Source: Actinoplanes lutulentus
Lineage (GTDB): Bacteria; Actinomycetota; Actinomycetes; Mycobacteriales; Micromonosporaceae
Direction of reading: 5' to 3'
Assembly: GCF_003259845.1 (NCBI RefSeq)
Contig: NZ_QLMJ01000004.1
Span: forward strand, 372,001 to 436,000
Length of the DNA: 64,000 bases
The notes below the pieces were generated by a model that saw only the letters and a program-made list of their open reading frames with translations, had not been told where the DNA came from and did no database searches. Shown piece by piece: positions 33,350 through 42,245 of the stretch; positions within the stretch are counted from its first letter, which is position 1; each line of letters opens with the position of its first letter. Made by a program: the position numbers and the translations under genes.

Positions 33350-34528
33350 TCATTTTCGGATGCGGGATCCGTTGACGGACGGCTCACCGGATCCCAGATA
33401 GAAGATGCCCGGCAGTCCGGGCGTCTCAAATCCGTCGTTGGGGTTCTTGCGGAGCGTGGAATTCCGCACGGTCAGCGTCCCGGTCCGGTCGTTGCTCACG
33501 AAGAAGATCGCGCCGCCACCCTCGACCGCGGAGTTCTTCTCGATCACGGTGCCGTCGAGGGTCAGCGAGAACGTGTTGCCGTCCAGATAAATGGCGCCGC
33601 CGCTGCCGCCACCGGGTGTGCCCGCTTTCGCCGGGTTGGCGCCGCTGCCGACGGCCGAGTTGCCGGAGAAGTGGCTGTTCAGCACCTTCCAGGAGACTCC
33701 GATGCTGCTCAGCGCCGCGCCGTTGGAGCAGACGCCGCCGGTGAACGTGCTGCCGACGACGTAGACCGGTTTGCCACCGCCCTGGTCGAGCACGCGCATG
33801 GCCGCGCCGCCGAGGTCCGGCCCGGTCCGGTCGCACTTGTTGCCGGTGAACCGCGAGTTGACCACCTTGACGTGCCCGCCGCGCACGAAGACCGCGCCGC
33901 CACCACCGCCGTCGGTCTTGTCACCGGTGCTGTTTCCCTTGGTGAACGCCATGTTCTGGATCGTCAGGCGCGGTTCGTCCTGGTCGTTGCAGTGCGAGGT
34001 GGTCCAGACCTGCGCCTCGTCGCACGTGTTCATGTAGAGGATGCGTCGCTTGCCGGCACCGCTGAGCGTGACCCGCCCGCCGCCGTCGAGCACCACCTGT
34101 GAGCTGGTGTTCCGCACCTTCGCCGTCTTGGCCATGGTGATCGTCACCGGTTTCGGCCCGCAGTCGAACGTGATGATCCCGCCGGCCGCGACGGCTTTCA
34201 CCACGGCGGCGGAGGTGCAGCTCGCCGCGGTGCCGCTGCCGACCGTACGCGTCGGTTTGCTCGTGTCGACCGCTTTGGCCGCGGCCGGAACTGACGCTTT
34301 CCCATCCGGATTGCCTGGCTTGGGAAGCTTCTCGATCTTGGTGGCCGACGGTGACGCGGAAACCGACGCCGACGGCGTCGCAGACCCCGACGGTGCTGAT
34401 CCAGGCGCGGATGTCCCGCTTTTCGTGGGTACGGGCAAAGAGCTCACCCGTCCCGTGGAACCACCGCTCTGACAGGCGCTCAGCATCAGCACGCCGACCA
34501 CTGCCAGAGCCAGTCCTCGATTTCGCAC
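33350..34528 (-). CDS. secreted right-handed beta-helix lipoprotein
   Basis: The 392-residue product has a lipoprotein signal (VVGVLMLSACQSGG, lipidated Cys about residue 19) and a Ser/Pro/Thr-rich linker to about residue 90. The remainder has parallel beta-helix coils with repeated N-x-x-F/S and G-N/NS turns: LTIQNMAFTKGNST, VVNSRFTGNKCD, VLNSHFSGNSAVG, VIEKNSAVEGGGAIFF. Such coils occur in pectate-lyase-like and polymorphic membrane proteins. No catalytic residues can be assigned. It starts 21 bases after the prolyl oligopeptidase gene and may be cotranscribed with it. Confidence 0.72.
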   Translation of the reverse strand: MRNRGLALAVVGVLMLSACQSGGSTGRVSSLPVPTKSGTSAPGSAPSGSATPSASVSASPSATKIEKLPKPGNPDGKASVPAAAKAVDTSKPTRTVGSGTAASCTSAAVVKAVAAGGIITFDCGPKPVTITMAKTAKVRNTSSQVVLDGGGRVTLSGAGKRRILYMNTCDEAQVWTTSHCNDQDEPRLTIQNMAFTKGNSTGDKTDGGGGGAVFVRGGHVKVVNSRFTGNKCDRTGPDLGGAAMRVLDQGGGKPVYVVGSTFTGGVCSNGAALSSIGVSWKVLNSHFSGNSAVGSGANPAKAGTPGGGSGGAIYLDGNTFSLTLDGTVIEKNSAVEGGGAIFFVSNDRTGTLTVRNSTLRKNPNDGFETPGLPGIFYLGSGEPSVNGSRIRK

Positions 34529-34549
34529 CGCCCGATGGTACGGGCTGGG

Positions 34550-36586
34550 TCACGCCTCGTCAGGGCTCAATTTCCGCCAGAGGAATTCGAGGGTCAGAGC
34601 CTCTTTCGTGGCGGCCTGTTCGTTGTCCGCCGCAGCGCCGTGACCGCCTTCGACATTCTCGTACAAAAGGCTCTCGTATCCGTGCTGGCGAAGCAGTGCC
34701 ATCATCTTGCGGGCGTGCCCGGGATGCACCCGATCGTCACGGGTCGACGTGATGAAAAGCGCCGGAGGGTACGGCCGATCCGGCTGGACATTCTGATAGG
34801 GCGAATACTCCCGGATGAATGCCCAATCAGCCTCGACGTCCGGATCTCCGTATTCGGCGATCCACGACTTCCCGGCCAGCAGCTTGGTGTACCGGCGCAT
34901 GTCGAGCAGCGGCACACCCGCGACGACGGCACCGAACAGCTCCGGATAACGGGTCAGCATGACGCCCATGAGCAGCCCGCCGTTGCTGCCGCCGGTGATA
35001 CCGAGCCGCTCCGGCGTGGTGATGCCGCGGGCCACCAGGTCACCGGCGACGGCCGCGAAGTCCTCGTACGCCCGGGACCGGTTCTCCCGCAGCGCCGCCT
35101 GATGCCAGGCCGGGCCGTACTCGCCGCCGCCGCGGATGTTCGCGAGGACGTAGGTGCCGCCGCGCGCGAGCCAGCCCCGGCCGCGTACGCCGCTGTAGTT
35201 AGGGGTGAGCGGGATCTCGAAGCCGCCGTAACCGGTCAGCAGGGCCGGGCCCTTGCCGTCGCCACCCACCACGAAATAGGGCACCCGTGTCCCGTCGGCG
35301 GACTCGGCGAAGAACTGCCGCACCGCCAGGTCGTCGGCGGCGAAGAACGCCGGCGCCCGCTTCAGAACCGTCACCTCACCGCCGACGCTGCCCAGGCTGA
35401 GGGTCGCCGGCTGCAGGAAGCCTTCCGAGGCGATCAGGTACGCGTCATCGTTCTCCGGATCGGTGTCGACGATCCACGTCGTGCCGAACTCGGCAGTGCC
35501 GGGCAGCGGCCGGCTGGTCCACTCGGGCGCGCCCGGGGTGAGCGCGTGCACCCGCGTCACCACGTCGGTCATCGTGACGAGCAGCAGGTGGTTACGCGTC
35601 CACGAGTACGAGACGAGCGACGTGCTCGGGTCCGGCCGGAACAGGACGGTGAACTCCCGCTCCCCCGCCAGGAACTCCTCGAAGCCGGTGGCGAGCAGAG
35701 CCCCTGCCGGGTACGACAACCACGGCGACCGCAACCGGACCAGCATCCACTCCCGGTGCACGTCGAAATCGGCGTCCTCCGGCAGATCAACGAGCACCAG
35801 TTCCCCGCCGGCCCGGCGCAGGTAGTACTGCGTGCGGAAGAACTCCACCCGCCGGATCACGTAGTCCCGCTCGTAACCGGGTGTCGGATCGTGGCCGGCG
35901 CTGATCAGGACGTCGTCGGGCTCACCGGCGAACACCGTCTCCGCCTCGGCCAGCGGGGTGCCGCGCTGCCACTGCTTCACGACGCGGGCGTACCCGGACG
36001 AGGTCAGCGAGCCGGGACCGAAGTCGGTGGCCACGTAGATGTGGTCGGCGTCGATCCAGTCGACGTCGGTCTTCGCCTCGGGCAGCACGAACCCGTCGGT
36101 GACGAAGACCCGGTCCACCAGGTCGAACTCGCGCACGACCACCGCGTCGGAGCCGCCGCGGGCCAGCGAGATCAGGCAGCGGCCGTAACCGGGGCGCAGC
36201 ACGGTCACGCCGCTCCAGGTCCAGTTCTCGTCCTCGGCCGCGTTCAGCGCGTCGACGTCGAGCAGCACGTCCCAGTCCGGCTCGTCGCGGCGGAACTGGT
36301 CGAGGGTGGTCCGCCGCCACAGCCCGCGCGGATGGTCGGCGTCGCGCCAGAAGTCGTAGTAGAAACCGTCGCCGCGCCAGCCCGGGAAGGAGATCCGGTC
36401 CTTGCTGTCCAGCACCTCGCGGATGGCGTCCTTGAGCCGGGTGAACCCCTCACCCCCCAGTGCACCCAGCGTCTCCGCGTTGCGCTCGTCCACCCAGGGG
36501 AGGACGTCGGCCGAGTCGAGCTCTTCAAGCCAGAGGTACGGGTCGATCACGCGCTTGACGATTTCATCAAGACGGTCGGTTGCCAA
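34550..36586 (-). CDS. prolyl oligopeptidase family serine peptidase (S9A)
   Basis: The 678-residue protein starts DPYLWLEELDSADVLPWV, the N-terminal motif of S9A peptidases. A seven-bladed propeller region follows, then the alpha/beta-hydrolase domain with GITGGSNGGLL (nucleophile Ser), STRDDRVHPGHA (Asp) and NVEGGHGAA (His). It should cut short proline-containing peptides in the cytoplasm; no signal is visible. The start is an annotated-looking TTG at 36586 without a good ribosome-binding site, so a GTG a few codons later is possible. Length agrees with the family. Confidence 0.9.
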   Translation of the reverse strand: MATDRLDEIVKRVIDPYLWLEELDSADVLPWVDERNAETLGALGGEGFTRLKDAIREVLDSKDRISFPGWRGDGFYYDFWRDADHPRGLWRRTTLDQFRRDEPDWDVLLDVDALNAAEDENWTWSGVTVLRPGYGRCLISLARGGSDAVVVREFDLVDRVFVTDGFVLPEAKTDVDWIDADHIYVATDFGPGSLTSSGYARVVKQWQRGTPLAEAETVFAGEPDDVLISAGHDPTPGYERDYVIRRVEFFRTQYYLRRAGGELVLVDLPEDADFDVHREWMLVRLRSPWLSYPAGALLATGFEEFLAGEREFTVLFRPDPSTSLVSYSWTRNHLLLVTMTDVVTRVHALTPGAPEWTSRPLPGTAEFGTTWIVDTDPENDDAYLIASEGFLQPATLSLGSVGGEVTVLKRAPAFFAADDLAVRQFFAESADGTRVPYFVVGGDGKGPALLTGYGGFEIPLTPNYSGVRGRGWLARGGTYVLANIRGGGEYGPAWHQAALRENRSRAYEDFAAVAGDLVARGITTPERLGITGGSNGGLLMGVMLTRYPELFGAVVAGVPLLDMRRYTKLLAGKSWIAEYGDPDVEADWAFIREYSPYQNVQPDRPYPPALFITSTRDDRVHPGHARKMMALLRQHGYESLLYENVEGGHGAAADNEQAATKEALTLEFLWRKLSPDEA

Positions 36587-36759
36587 GAGTCAGTGCGCGA
36601 ATACGCGTACAGAGGAATGGAGCGCAAGTGGGTCACCGTGCGTGCCCGATCGTGGCATACAGACCGGTTGTCCGATTGACCTTTGGGGCATCGCGTACCG
36701 TTGGTTGCGTCGTTGGGCCGCTCACGCCGTCCAGGCGCTGCCAACCAGCGGTGGGGCTG

Positions 36760-36775
36760 ACGTACGAAAGTACGT
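36760..36775. other. short hairpin with GAAA tetraloop
   Basis: ACGTAC-GAAA-GTACGT lies 34 bases before the methyltransferase start codon in its probable leader. It is perfect but short, so it may be coincidental. Confidence 0.35.
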
Positions 36776-36809
36776 GGCGGCCTACTGAGCGGAGCACTCC
36801 CTGCCTACC

Positions 36810-37481
36810 ATGACCGAAACCCAGCTCACGCCCTTCATCGCCTCGCGCACTGATGGGTTCGATGGGCTGCGCCTGGTGCGCCCCTCGTTCGTCCCGGAGC
36901 TCCAATTGCACCTGGCGGACGACCCGATCGTGCTGCGCGCGCGGATCGAGGCGGAGTTCGGGCCGGGGTCGACGCCGTTCTGGGCGATCGCCTGGATCGG
37001 TGGGCAGGCGCTCGCGAGGTACGTCCTCGATCACCCCGAGGTGGTGGCCGGACGGCGGGTGCTCGACGTGGGTTCCGGCGGCGGGATCGCCGCCATAGCC
37101 GCGGCCAAGGCCGGCGCGCGCACGGTCATCGCGAACGACATCGACCCGTACGCTCTGGTCGCCGCCACCATGAACGCCCAGGCGAACGCGGTCACGGTGA
37201 CGTTCAACGAAGACGAGCTGCTCGACGGCGACGGCGGCGACGCCGAGGTGATCCTGGTCGGCGACGCCTTCTACGCGTCCAGCCTGGCCGTCCGGATGCA
37301 GAGCTTCCTCCAGCGTGCCGTGGCGCGCGGCGCGCACGTCCTGGTCGGCGACCCGGACCGCGGCCACCTGCCGGCCAGCTGGCTGAAGGTGCTGACCAGT
37401 TACCGCGTCTCCGGTCTCGGCGCCGCCGAGGACTCCGAGATCACCCGGGTCTCGGTCCTCGGCCCCGCCAATCGCCGCTGA
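36810..37481 (+). CDS. class I SAM methyltransferase, METTL20/PrmA-like
   Basis: The 223-residue protein has SAM motif I VLDVGSGGGIAAIAAAKAGA, motif II VIANDIDPYALVAATMNAQAN and a post-motif VILVGDAFY. The tail matches the nicotinamide N-methyltransferase/ETFB-lysine methyltransferase-like family, whose bacterial members methylate electron-transfer flavoprotein beta or other proteins. The front stretch PFWAIAWIGGQALARYVLD is typical for that family. No substrate gene is next to it. It is convergent with the DUF4142 gene, with no spacer. Confidence 0.82.
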   Translation: MTETQLTPFIASRTDGFDGLRLVRPSFVPELQLHLADDPIVLRARIEAEFGPGSTPFWAIAWIGGQALARYVLDHPEVVAGRRVLDVGSGGGIAAIAAAKAGARTVIANDIDPYALVAATMNAQANAVTVTFNEDELLDGDGGDAEVILVGDAFYASSLAVRMQSFLQRAVARGAHVLVGDPDRGHLPASWLKVLTSYRVSGLGAAEDSEITRVSVLGPANRR

Positions 37482-38300
37482 TCAGCCTCCGTAATACCGG
37501 GTTCGACGGCTCCGGTACCCGGGCCGCCGGTTGCCGACGATCTGCCGGGTAGCGAAGACACCGGCGACGAGTCCGCCGGCGAGCGCGGCGAGGATCAGCG
37601 GCAGATTCTGGCTCTGTCCCCCGGTGCCCTGACCGCCCTGGCTCTCCTGGGCCGCCAGCGCCTGAGCGGGCGCCGACGTGGCAGCGGCCGGTGCCGGCGC
37701 GGTGGGCAGGGCCGCGAAGTCGACGATGCCACTGCTCTCCAGCAGCGTCATGTGCGTCATCACGAACTGGTTGGCCTGCTGCGCGAGTTTGCGCACCGTG
37801 TCGTTGCGGGTGCTGGCCCGGATCGTCGCGATCGCCGGGAAGATCTTGCCATGCGCGGCCCGGAGCCGGTCGATGTAGATCTCGTCGAAGTCGGTTCCCT
37901 GCGACTCATCCATCTCGTCGAGCCAGCCCTGCTGATCCTCGTTCGGCTCGTTCGGAAGCTTGATCTCCAGCTTCTTCGCGGCGTTCCGGGTGAGCAGGTC
38001 GAGCTCGGCGTGCTGGTCGGCGATGCTGCGGCCGATCCGCTTGACCCGGGTGCTCTCCGACTTCTCCTGCGCCATCTCCCCGGCCGGGATCTCCCACAGC
38101 CCCGCGAGACGGACCCTGATGACGAAGTCACGGTCGGCGTCGGTGAGCTTGCCCTCGCCCTGGTCGGAGAGCAGATTCTCCGGAGGCACCGGCACGTCGG
38201 CCGCCATCGCCTTCTCCGGAGCGAGCAGCGTCACAGCGGTGGCGATCACTGCCGCCGCCCACAGCCTGCGCCATGTGGTCATCGACCCGACAGCAGCCAC
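37482..38300 (-). CDS. DUF4142 exported protein with C-terminal membrane helix
   Basis: The 272-residue product starts at GTG five bases after AGGAGG. It has a signal peptide (to about residue 35, LLAPEKAMAAD), then a four-helix ferritin-like DUF4142 domain (LTDADRDFVIRVRLAGLWEIPAGEMA, VKRIGRSIADQHAELDLLTRN, LRAAHGKIFPAIATI, QFVMTHMTLLESSG). A Gln/Gly/Ala-rich linker, one helix (ILAALAGGLVAGVFA) and a basic tail complete it. DUF4142 proteins are exported helical bundles of unknown function. The helix and the KR-rich tail suggest anchoring with a cytosolic C-terminus. Confidence 0.82.
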   Translation of the reverse strand: MAAVGSMTTWRRLWAAAVIATAVTLLAPEKAMAADVPVPPENLLSDQGEGKLTDADRDFVIRVRLAGLWEIPAGEMAQEKSESTRVKRIGRSIADQHAELDLLTRNAAKKLEIKLPNEPNEDQQGWLDEMDESQGTDFDEIYIDRLRAAHGKIFPAIATIRASTRNDTVRKLAQQANQFVMTHMTLLESSGIVDFAALPTAPAPAAATSAPAQALAAQESQGGQGTGGQSQNLPLILAALAGGLVAGVFATRQIVGNRRPGYRSRRTRYYGG

Positions 38301-38440
38301 GCGAACCTCCTGGACTCGAGCGTGTGCGCCCCCACAGCGAGGGCCGGCCACACAGGTGACAGCCGGTGATACGGATCACTGGCCGGATCGGATCACCGCG
38401 GGTTTCTGTGCCGCGCAACACAGTCGGTAACCTTTTCCCC

Positions 38441-38530
38441 ATGCGGCCCGGCTCGAACGAGCGGGAACAGGCCCGTGCTCAGATCCGCGACGACATCGAT
38501 CGCGTCCTCGACACGTGGCGACGCGGCTGA
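38441..38530 (+). CDS. possible 29-residue micro-protein
   Basis: An ATG opens a frame MRPGSNEREQARAQIRDDI, then DRVLDTWRRG and stop. It is strongly charged and helical, and lies between two genes in a spot otherwise empty. No good ribosome-binding site precedes it and nothing else supports it. Confidence 0.25.
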   Translation: MRPGSNEREQARAQIRDDIDRVLDTWRRG

Positions 38531-38533
38531 GTC

Positions 38534-39883
38534 CTAGAGGAGGCGGGCGAGTTCCGTACGGTTGCGGATGTCCAGCTTGCGGAAGATGTTGCCCAGGTGG
38601 AACTCGATGGTCTTGACCGAGACGAAGAGGTGCTCGGCCGCCTCCCGGTTGCTCAGACCGTCGGCGACCGCCACCGCCACCCTGATCTCGGCGCCGGTCA
38701 GGGCGGCCTCGCCGGGTTTCGCCGCGAACGGCTGCGGCGGCGGTGCGACCCGGCGGCCGGTCACCGCGAGCAGGTCGGCGGAGGCTTGTGCCAGCATCCC
38801 GCCGGCGCCGATCGAGGCGTACCCGGCGCAGGCGGCCTCGAGCAGGCGTACCGCCGGCGCCCGCCGACCGGCCCGGCCGTGCGCGGCGCCCAGCAGCCAT
38901 GACATGCGGGCGCGTGGGAGACGTTCGGCCGGCTGGGTCAGCGCCGGCAGCACGGCCTCGAACTCGTGCATCGCCGGCACGTCCGACGGATTCTCGATCC
39001 ACGAACGCCACGCCGCCATCGCCGCACCACCCGGCAGATGCACGGGTGCCGCCGGGACGCCGCGCATCAGGGCCGCCGCACGCGCTGGATCGTCGTGCAG
39101 CGCGTAATGGGTGGCCAGCTCCCAGCGGTACTCGAAGACCAGTCCTGAATCGACACCCAGACCGGCCGCCACCATCAGCTCCAGCATGGCGACCCACGCC
39201 TCGGTGTCACCCCGCGCCAGATGCAGCGCCGCCGACCCCTCGGTGATGTGCCCGGCCACCCACTCCGAGCCGTTCCGCGCGGCCAGCGCCCGGGCCTCCG
39301 CCAGGTGAGCCGCGGACGCCTCCAGATCACCGCGCAACGCCTCACACTTGATCAGCCAGGACGTCACCTCGGCCTGCACGTCCGACCGGCCCGCCGCGAT
39401 CGCCAGGTCGCGCGCCTCCAGCATCTCGGCCTGCCCGCGGACCAGGTAACCCGCCCACGCGTCACCCAACCCGATCATCGCGAGCAACCGGGCCCTGCTT
39501 GCCGGATCAAAAGTCAAACGATCCACATAAAGGGCAAATTTCGTACGCGTCTCATGCGGCCGAATCAACGTCAGTGTCACGAAAATGGCGCATTCCAGGG
39601 CGAGCGGATCGCCGTACAGTCTCTGGTCTTGAAAGAGAGCGAGAGCGGTCTCGAGATGGGTGACCGCAGCGGGGTTTCCGGCGCGGCGCAGGGCGACGCC
39701 GGTGAGAACGTGGAAGAGGAACGGCTCGCTGTCGCGGAACTCGGCCATCGCCGTGACCAGCGGTTGTAGGTCGCGAGCAGCGGCGTTGCGGCTCAGCATC
39801 AGGAAAGCCTGGAACAGGACGCGGGGATCCGAAGCCTGGAGCGCCTCGGCCATCAGCCGGTCGACCTCAAGATCGATGGACAC
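38534..39883 (-). CDS. LuxR-family regulator with TPR-like sensory region
   Basis: The 449-residue protein ends in a LuxR helix-turn-helix (LTGAEIRVAVAVADGLSNREAAEHLFVSVKTIEFHLGNIFRKLDIRNRTELARLL, about residues 393-449). The preceding 380 residues are all-helical and TPR-like, but lack the N-terminal ATPase of full LAL/MalT regulators, so this is a truncated-type member. It starts at GTG, 47 bases from the divergent KASIII-like gene, which is the obvious target (inference). Confidence 0.88.
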   Translation of the reverse strand: MSIDLEVDRLMAEALQASDPRVLFQAFLMLSRNAAARDLQPLVTAMAEFRDSEPFLFHVLTGVALRRAGNPAAVTHLETALALFQDQRLYGDPLALECAIFVTLTLIRPHETRTKFALYVDRLTFDPASRARLLAMIGLGDAWAGYLVRGQAEMLEARDLAIAAGRSDVQAEVTSWLIKCEALRGDLEASAAHLAEARALAARNGSEWVAGHITEGSAALHLARGDTEAWVAMLELMVAAGLGVDSGLVFEYRWELATHYALHDDPARAAALMRGVPAAPVHLPGGAAMAAWRSWIENPSDVPAMHEFEAVLPALTQPAERLPRARMSWLLGAAHGRAGRRAPAVRLLEAACAGYASIGAGGMLAQASADLLAVTGRRVAPPPQPFAAKPGEAALTGAEIRVAVAVADGLSNREAAEHLFVSVKTIEFHLGNIFRKLDIRNRTELARLL

Positions 39884-39936
39884 GGTACGAGCGTAGGAAC
39901 TAGGGATCTCCCCGGTGTATCAGCCGATCGGTGACC

Positions 39937-41070
39937 ATGAGACTCGGATTCATGACAGTGGACGGCGCGCTCCCTCTGCCCTATGTGATCACCGGAATCA
40001 GTACCCTTATCGGCCGTGTCCTGACAATCGACGAGTGGGCCTCGGCTGCCAAGATCCCGGCACGCACCGGCGGCGTCATGAGCGGGGAGCTGGTCGAGCG
40101 GATCCTCGGCATCCAGGGCAAGAGCTGGGACCCGTGGACCTTCGCCGATCTGGGCCGGATCGCGGCGACGGCACGCGACGCACTGCTCTCCGCCGACCTG
40201 GAACCGCACGACATCGACACGATGATCGTGGTGACCTGCTCGCCGTACGAGATCATGCTGGACCAGGACGCGTTCCGGATGGCCCGTGAGCTGCAGCTGC
40301 CCGACTCGGTGGTGCCGATCCAGATCGGCGCCGGCTGTGCGGGCCTGGCCCGTGCCGCCGCGCTGGCCGCCCGGATGAACTCGCGGCACGCGCTGATCGT
40401 CACCTACAACGCGCCGAGCCGGATCACCGGCGACCTGGACGGCGGCGTGAACCCGATCTACCTGAACAACGACGTCCACCCGCTCGGCCGCAGCCTCTGG
40501 GCGTCCGCCGGCATCTTCTCCGACGGCGCGGCCGCCCTGGTCCTGAGCCGGCAGGAGGAGGAGCCCGGCCTGGTCCTCTACTCCCGCGACTCACAGACGT
40601 TCGGCGACGAGCCCGGCTTCACCGACCCGCTGATCCACCACTTCGGAGGCGGCTCCAGCAAGCCCTACGGCACGCCGGAAGCCGCTGAGCTGGCGTGTTA
40701 CGGCATGAACGGTCCACAGGTTCGCCGCTATTACACGCAGGGCATGATGCTGAACCACTCCGCCCTGAACCGCGAGCTACCGGGCTATGTGGACCGGGTC
40801 CGCCGGATCTACACCCACCAGGCCAGTCCCGCGCTGGTGCAGAGCTTCGCCCGCCTCGCCGAACTGCCACCGGACAAGGCCCCGACAAACGCCCGTCGCT
40901 TCGGCAACCTGGTAAGCGCCAGCACAGCCAAAATGCTCCACGACGATCTGTACGCGGGTGAGGTCACCAACAACGACCTGATCTGTGTTTCGGTGGTCGG
41001 CTCGGGCCCGGAACGAGGCGCCTTCGTCCTGCCACTCCAGGTCGCAAAGCTGATCCAGCCCGAATCCTGA
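39937..41070 (+). CDS. KASIII (FabH)-like 3-oxoacyl-ACP synthase
   Basis: The 377-residue thiolase-fold enzyme has the nucleophile in GAGCAGLARA (Cys134), His in IYTHQAS and Asn in RFGNLVSAST. The usual HQAN is HQAS here. SRITGDLDGGVNPIYLNND is unusual in length compared with FabH. It may be a starter-unit or acyl-transfer KASIII of secondary metabolism; no ACP or other polyketide gene is adjacent. It is divergent from the LuxR regulator. GTG at 39931 and later starts are alternatives, since none has a good ribosome-binding site. Confidence 0.82.
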   Translation: MRLGFMTVDGALPLPYVITGISTLIGRVLTIDEWASAAKIPARTGGVMSGELVERILGIQGKSWDPWTFADLGRIAATARDALLSADLEPHDIDTMIVVTCSPYEIMLDQDAFRMARELQLPDSVVPIQIGAGCAGLARAAALAARMNSRHALIVTYNAPSRITGDLDGGVNPIYLNNDVHPLGRSLWASAGIFSDGAAALVLSRQEEEPGLVLYSRDSQTFGDEPGFTDPLIHHFGGGSSKPYGTPEAAELACYGMNGPQVRRYYTQGMMLNHSALNRELPGYVDRVRRIYTHQASPALVQSFARLAELPPDKAPTNARRFGNLVSASTAKMLHDDLYAGEVTNNDLICVSVVGSGPERGAFVLPLQVAKLIQPES

Positions 41071-41137
41071 CCCCGTCGGCCCGTGGAGTAGCGGCTCGGT
41101 CACAAATCTGGTCTGGTCCGAACGCGCGGCAGAAACC

Positions 41138-41818
41138 ATGATGGGCACGGTGAATCGAGCTTGGAGCGTGGCCGGAGCCAGAACTGCCTCGGTGGCGCTA
41201 CTGATTGCCGGTGTGGCCGGGGGCGTCTACCTCGGCAAGCAGAGTTCGTTCTCGCCGTCCGTCGCCTCGTTCGCCCAGGCTGAGGTCAGCGACATGCAGC
41301 TGCTCAAGGACCGGCAGAACCAGCACACCGCCGCCCGCGCGATGCGTCACCAGGCCGAGAACGACGCCGCCAAGAAGGCCGCCGCCGAGGCGAAGAGCGC
41401 TGCCACCCAGGCCCGCAGCCTGGAGAAGAAGCGGATCGCCAAGAAAAAGGCGGAAGCCGAGGCGAACGCCGGCCCGGTCGCCTTCACCGGCCCGATCCCG
41501 AGCTCATGCCAGGAATTCAGCGGCAGTCGCGCGATCGGCTGCACCCTGATGCTCGACAAGGGCTTCGGCCTGGCCGAGTTCCCCTGCCTGAACCAGCTGT
41601 GGAACAAGGAGAGCGGCTGGAACTACAAGGCCGAGAACCGCAGCTCAGGCGCGTACGGAATCCCCCAGGCCCTGCCCGGCAGCAAGATGAGCTCGGTCGC
41701 CGCTGACTGGAAGAACAACCCGGCCACCCAGATCAAGTGGGGACTGGGTTACATCAAGGGCCGTTATAAGAGCCCGTGCGGCGCCTGGACGTACTTCCAG
41801 AACAACGGCCACTACTAA
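41138..41818 (+). CDS. exported transglycosylase-like protein
   Basis: The 226-residue product has a membrane anchor/signal (about 16-33), a charged coiled-coil (about 45-112: KDRQNQHTAARAMRHQAEN, KKAAAEAKSAATQARSLEKKRIAKKK) and a C-terminal domain with WNKESGWNYKAENRSSGAYGIPQALPG, the pattern of Streptomyces/Mycobacterium lysozyme-like transglycosylases (Glu in KESGW, then GAYGIPQ). It ends WTYFQNNGHY. It likely cuts peptidoglycan at the surface. Two Cys pairs may form disulfides. Confidence 0.87.
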   Translation: MMGTVNRAWSVAGARTASVALLIAGVAGGVYLGKQSSFSPSVASFAQAEVSDMQLLKDRQNQHTAARAMRHQAENDAAKKAAAEAKSAATQARSLEKKRIAKKKAEAEANAGPVAFTGPIPSSCQEFSGSRAIGCTLMLDKGFGLAEFPCLNQLWNKESGWNYKAENRSSGAYGIPQALPGSKMSSVAADWKNNPATQIKWGLGYIKGRYKSPCGAWTYFQNNGHY

Positions 41819-41825
41819 AGGCTGG

Positions 41826-42245
41826 TCAGGGGGTCGGGTTGCCCTGCTGGAGGATGCGGATCGGGTTGCCGGAGGGGTCGCGGAGGCCCATGTCGGTGCC
41901 GTAGAAGTGGTCGGCCGGCTCCTGGGTGAAGTCGGTGAACCCGCTCGCCTTGAGGGACTCGAACAGACCTCGGACGTCGTCGGAGTTGAGGACGAGGCCG
42001 GTCAGGGCGCCCTTCGCCATCAGCTCGCGGAGCTGCTCGGCTGTCGCTTCGTCGTGCAGTGGCGCGCCCGGCTGTTCCAGGGAGATCTCGGTGCCCGCGT
42101 CACCGGGGACGCGGACGGTCAGCCAGCGGTACGAGCCCTGCTGGACGTCGTTGCCCTTCTCCAGGCCCAGCTTGCCGACGTAGAACTCCAGCGCCTCGTC
42201 CTTGTCGAGGACGTAAATGGACGTGACGTTCAACTTCGTGATCAT
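41826..42245 (-). CDS. VOC-family (glyoxalase/dioxygenase-like) protein
   Basis: From the ATG at 42245 (GAGGAGCGCGTA before it) the frame encodes a 139-residue VOC protein: MITKLNVTSIYVLDKDEAL, FYVGKLGLEKGNDV, FYGTDMGLRDPSGNPIRI. These are the paired beta-alpha-beta-beta-beta units of the glyoxalase/bleomycin-resistance fold. It has its own ribosome-binding site and normal length, so I regard it as a gene of its own even though the frame upstream is open. Substrate unknown. Confidence 0.78.
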   Translation of the reverse strand: MITKLNVTSIYVLDKDEALEFYVGKLGLEKGNDVQQGSYRWLTVRVPGDAGTEISLEQPGAPLHDEATAEQLRELMAKGALTGLVLNSDDVRGLFESLKASGFTDFTQEPADHFYGTDMGLRDPSGNPIRILQQGNPTP

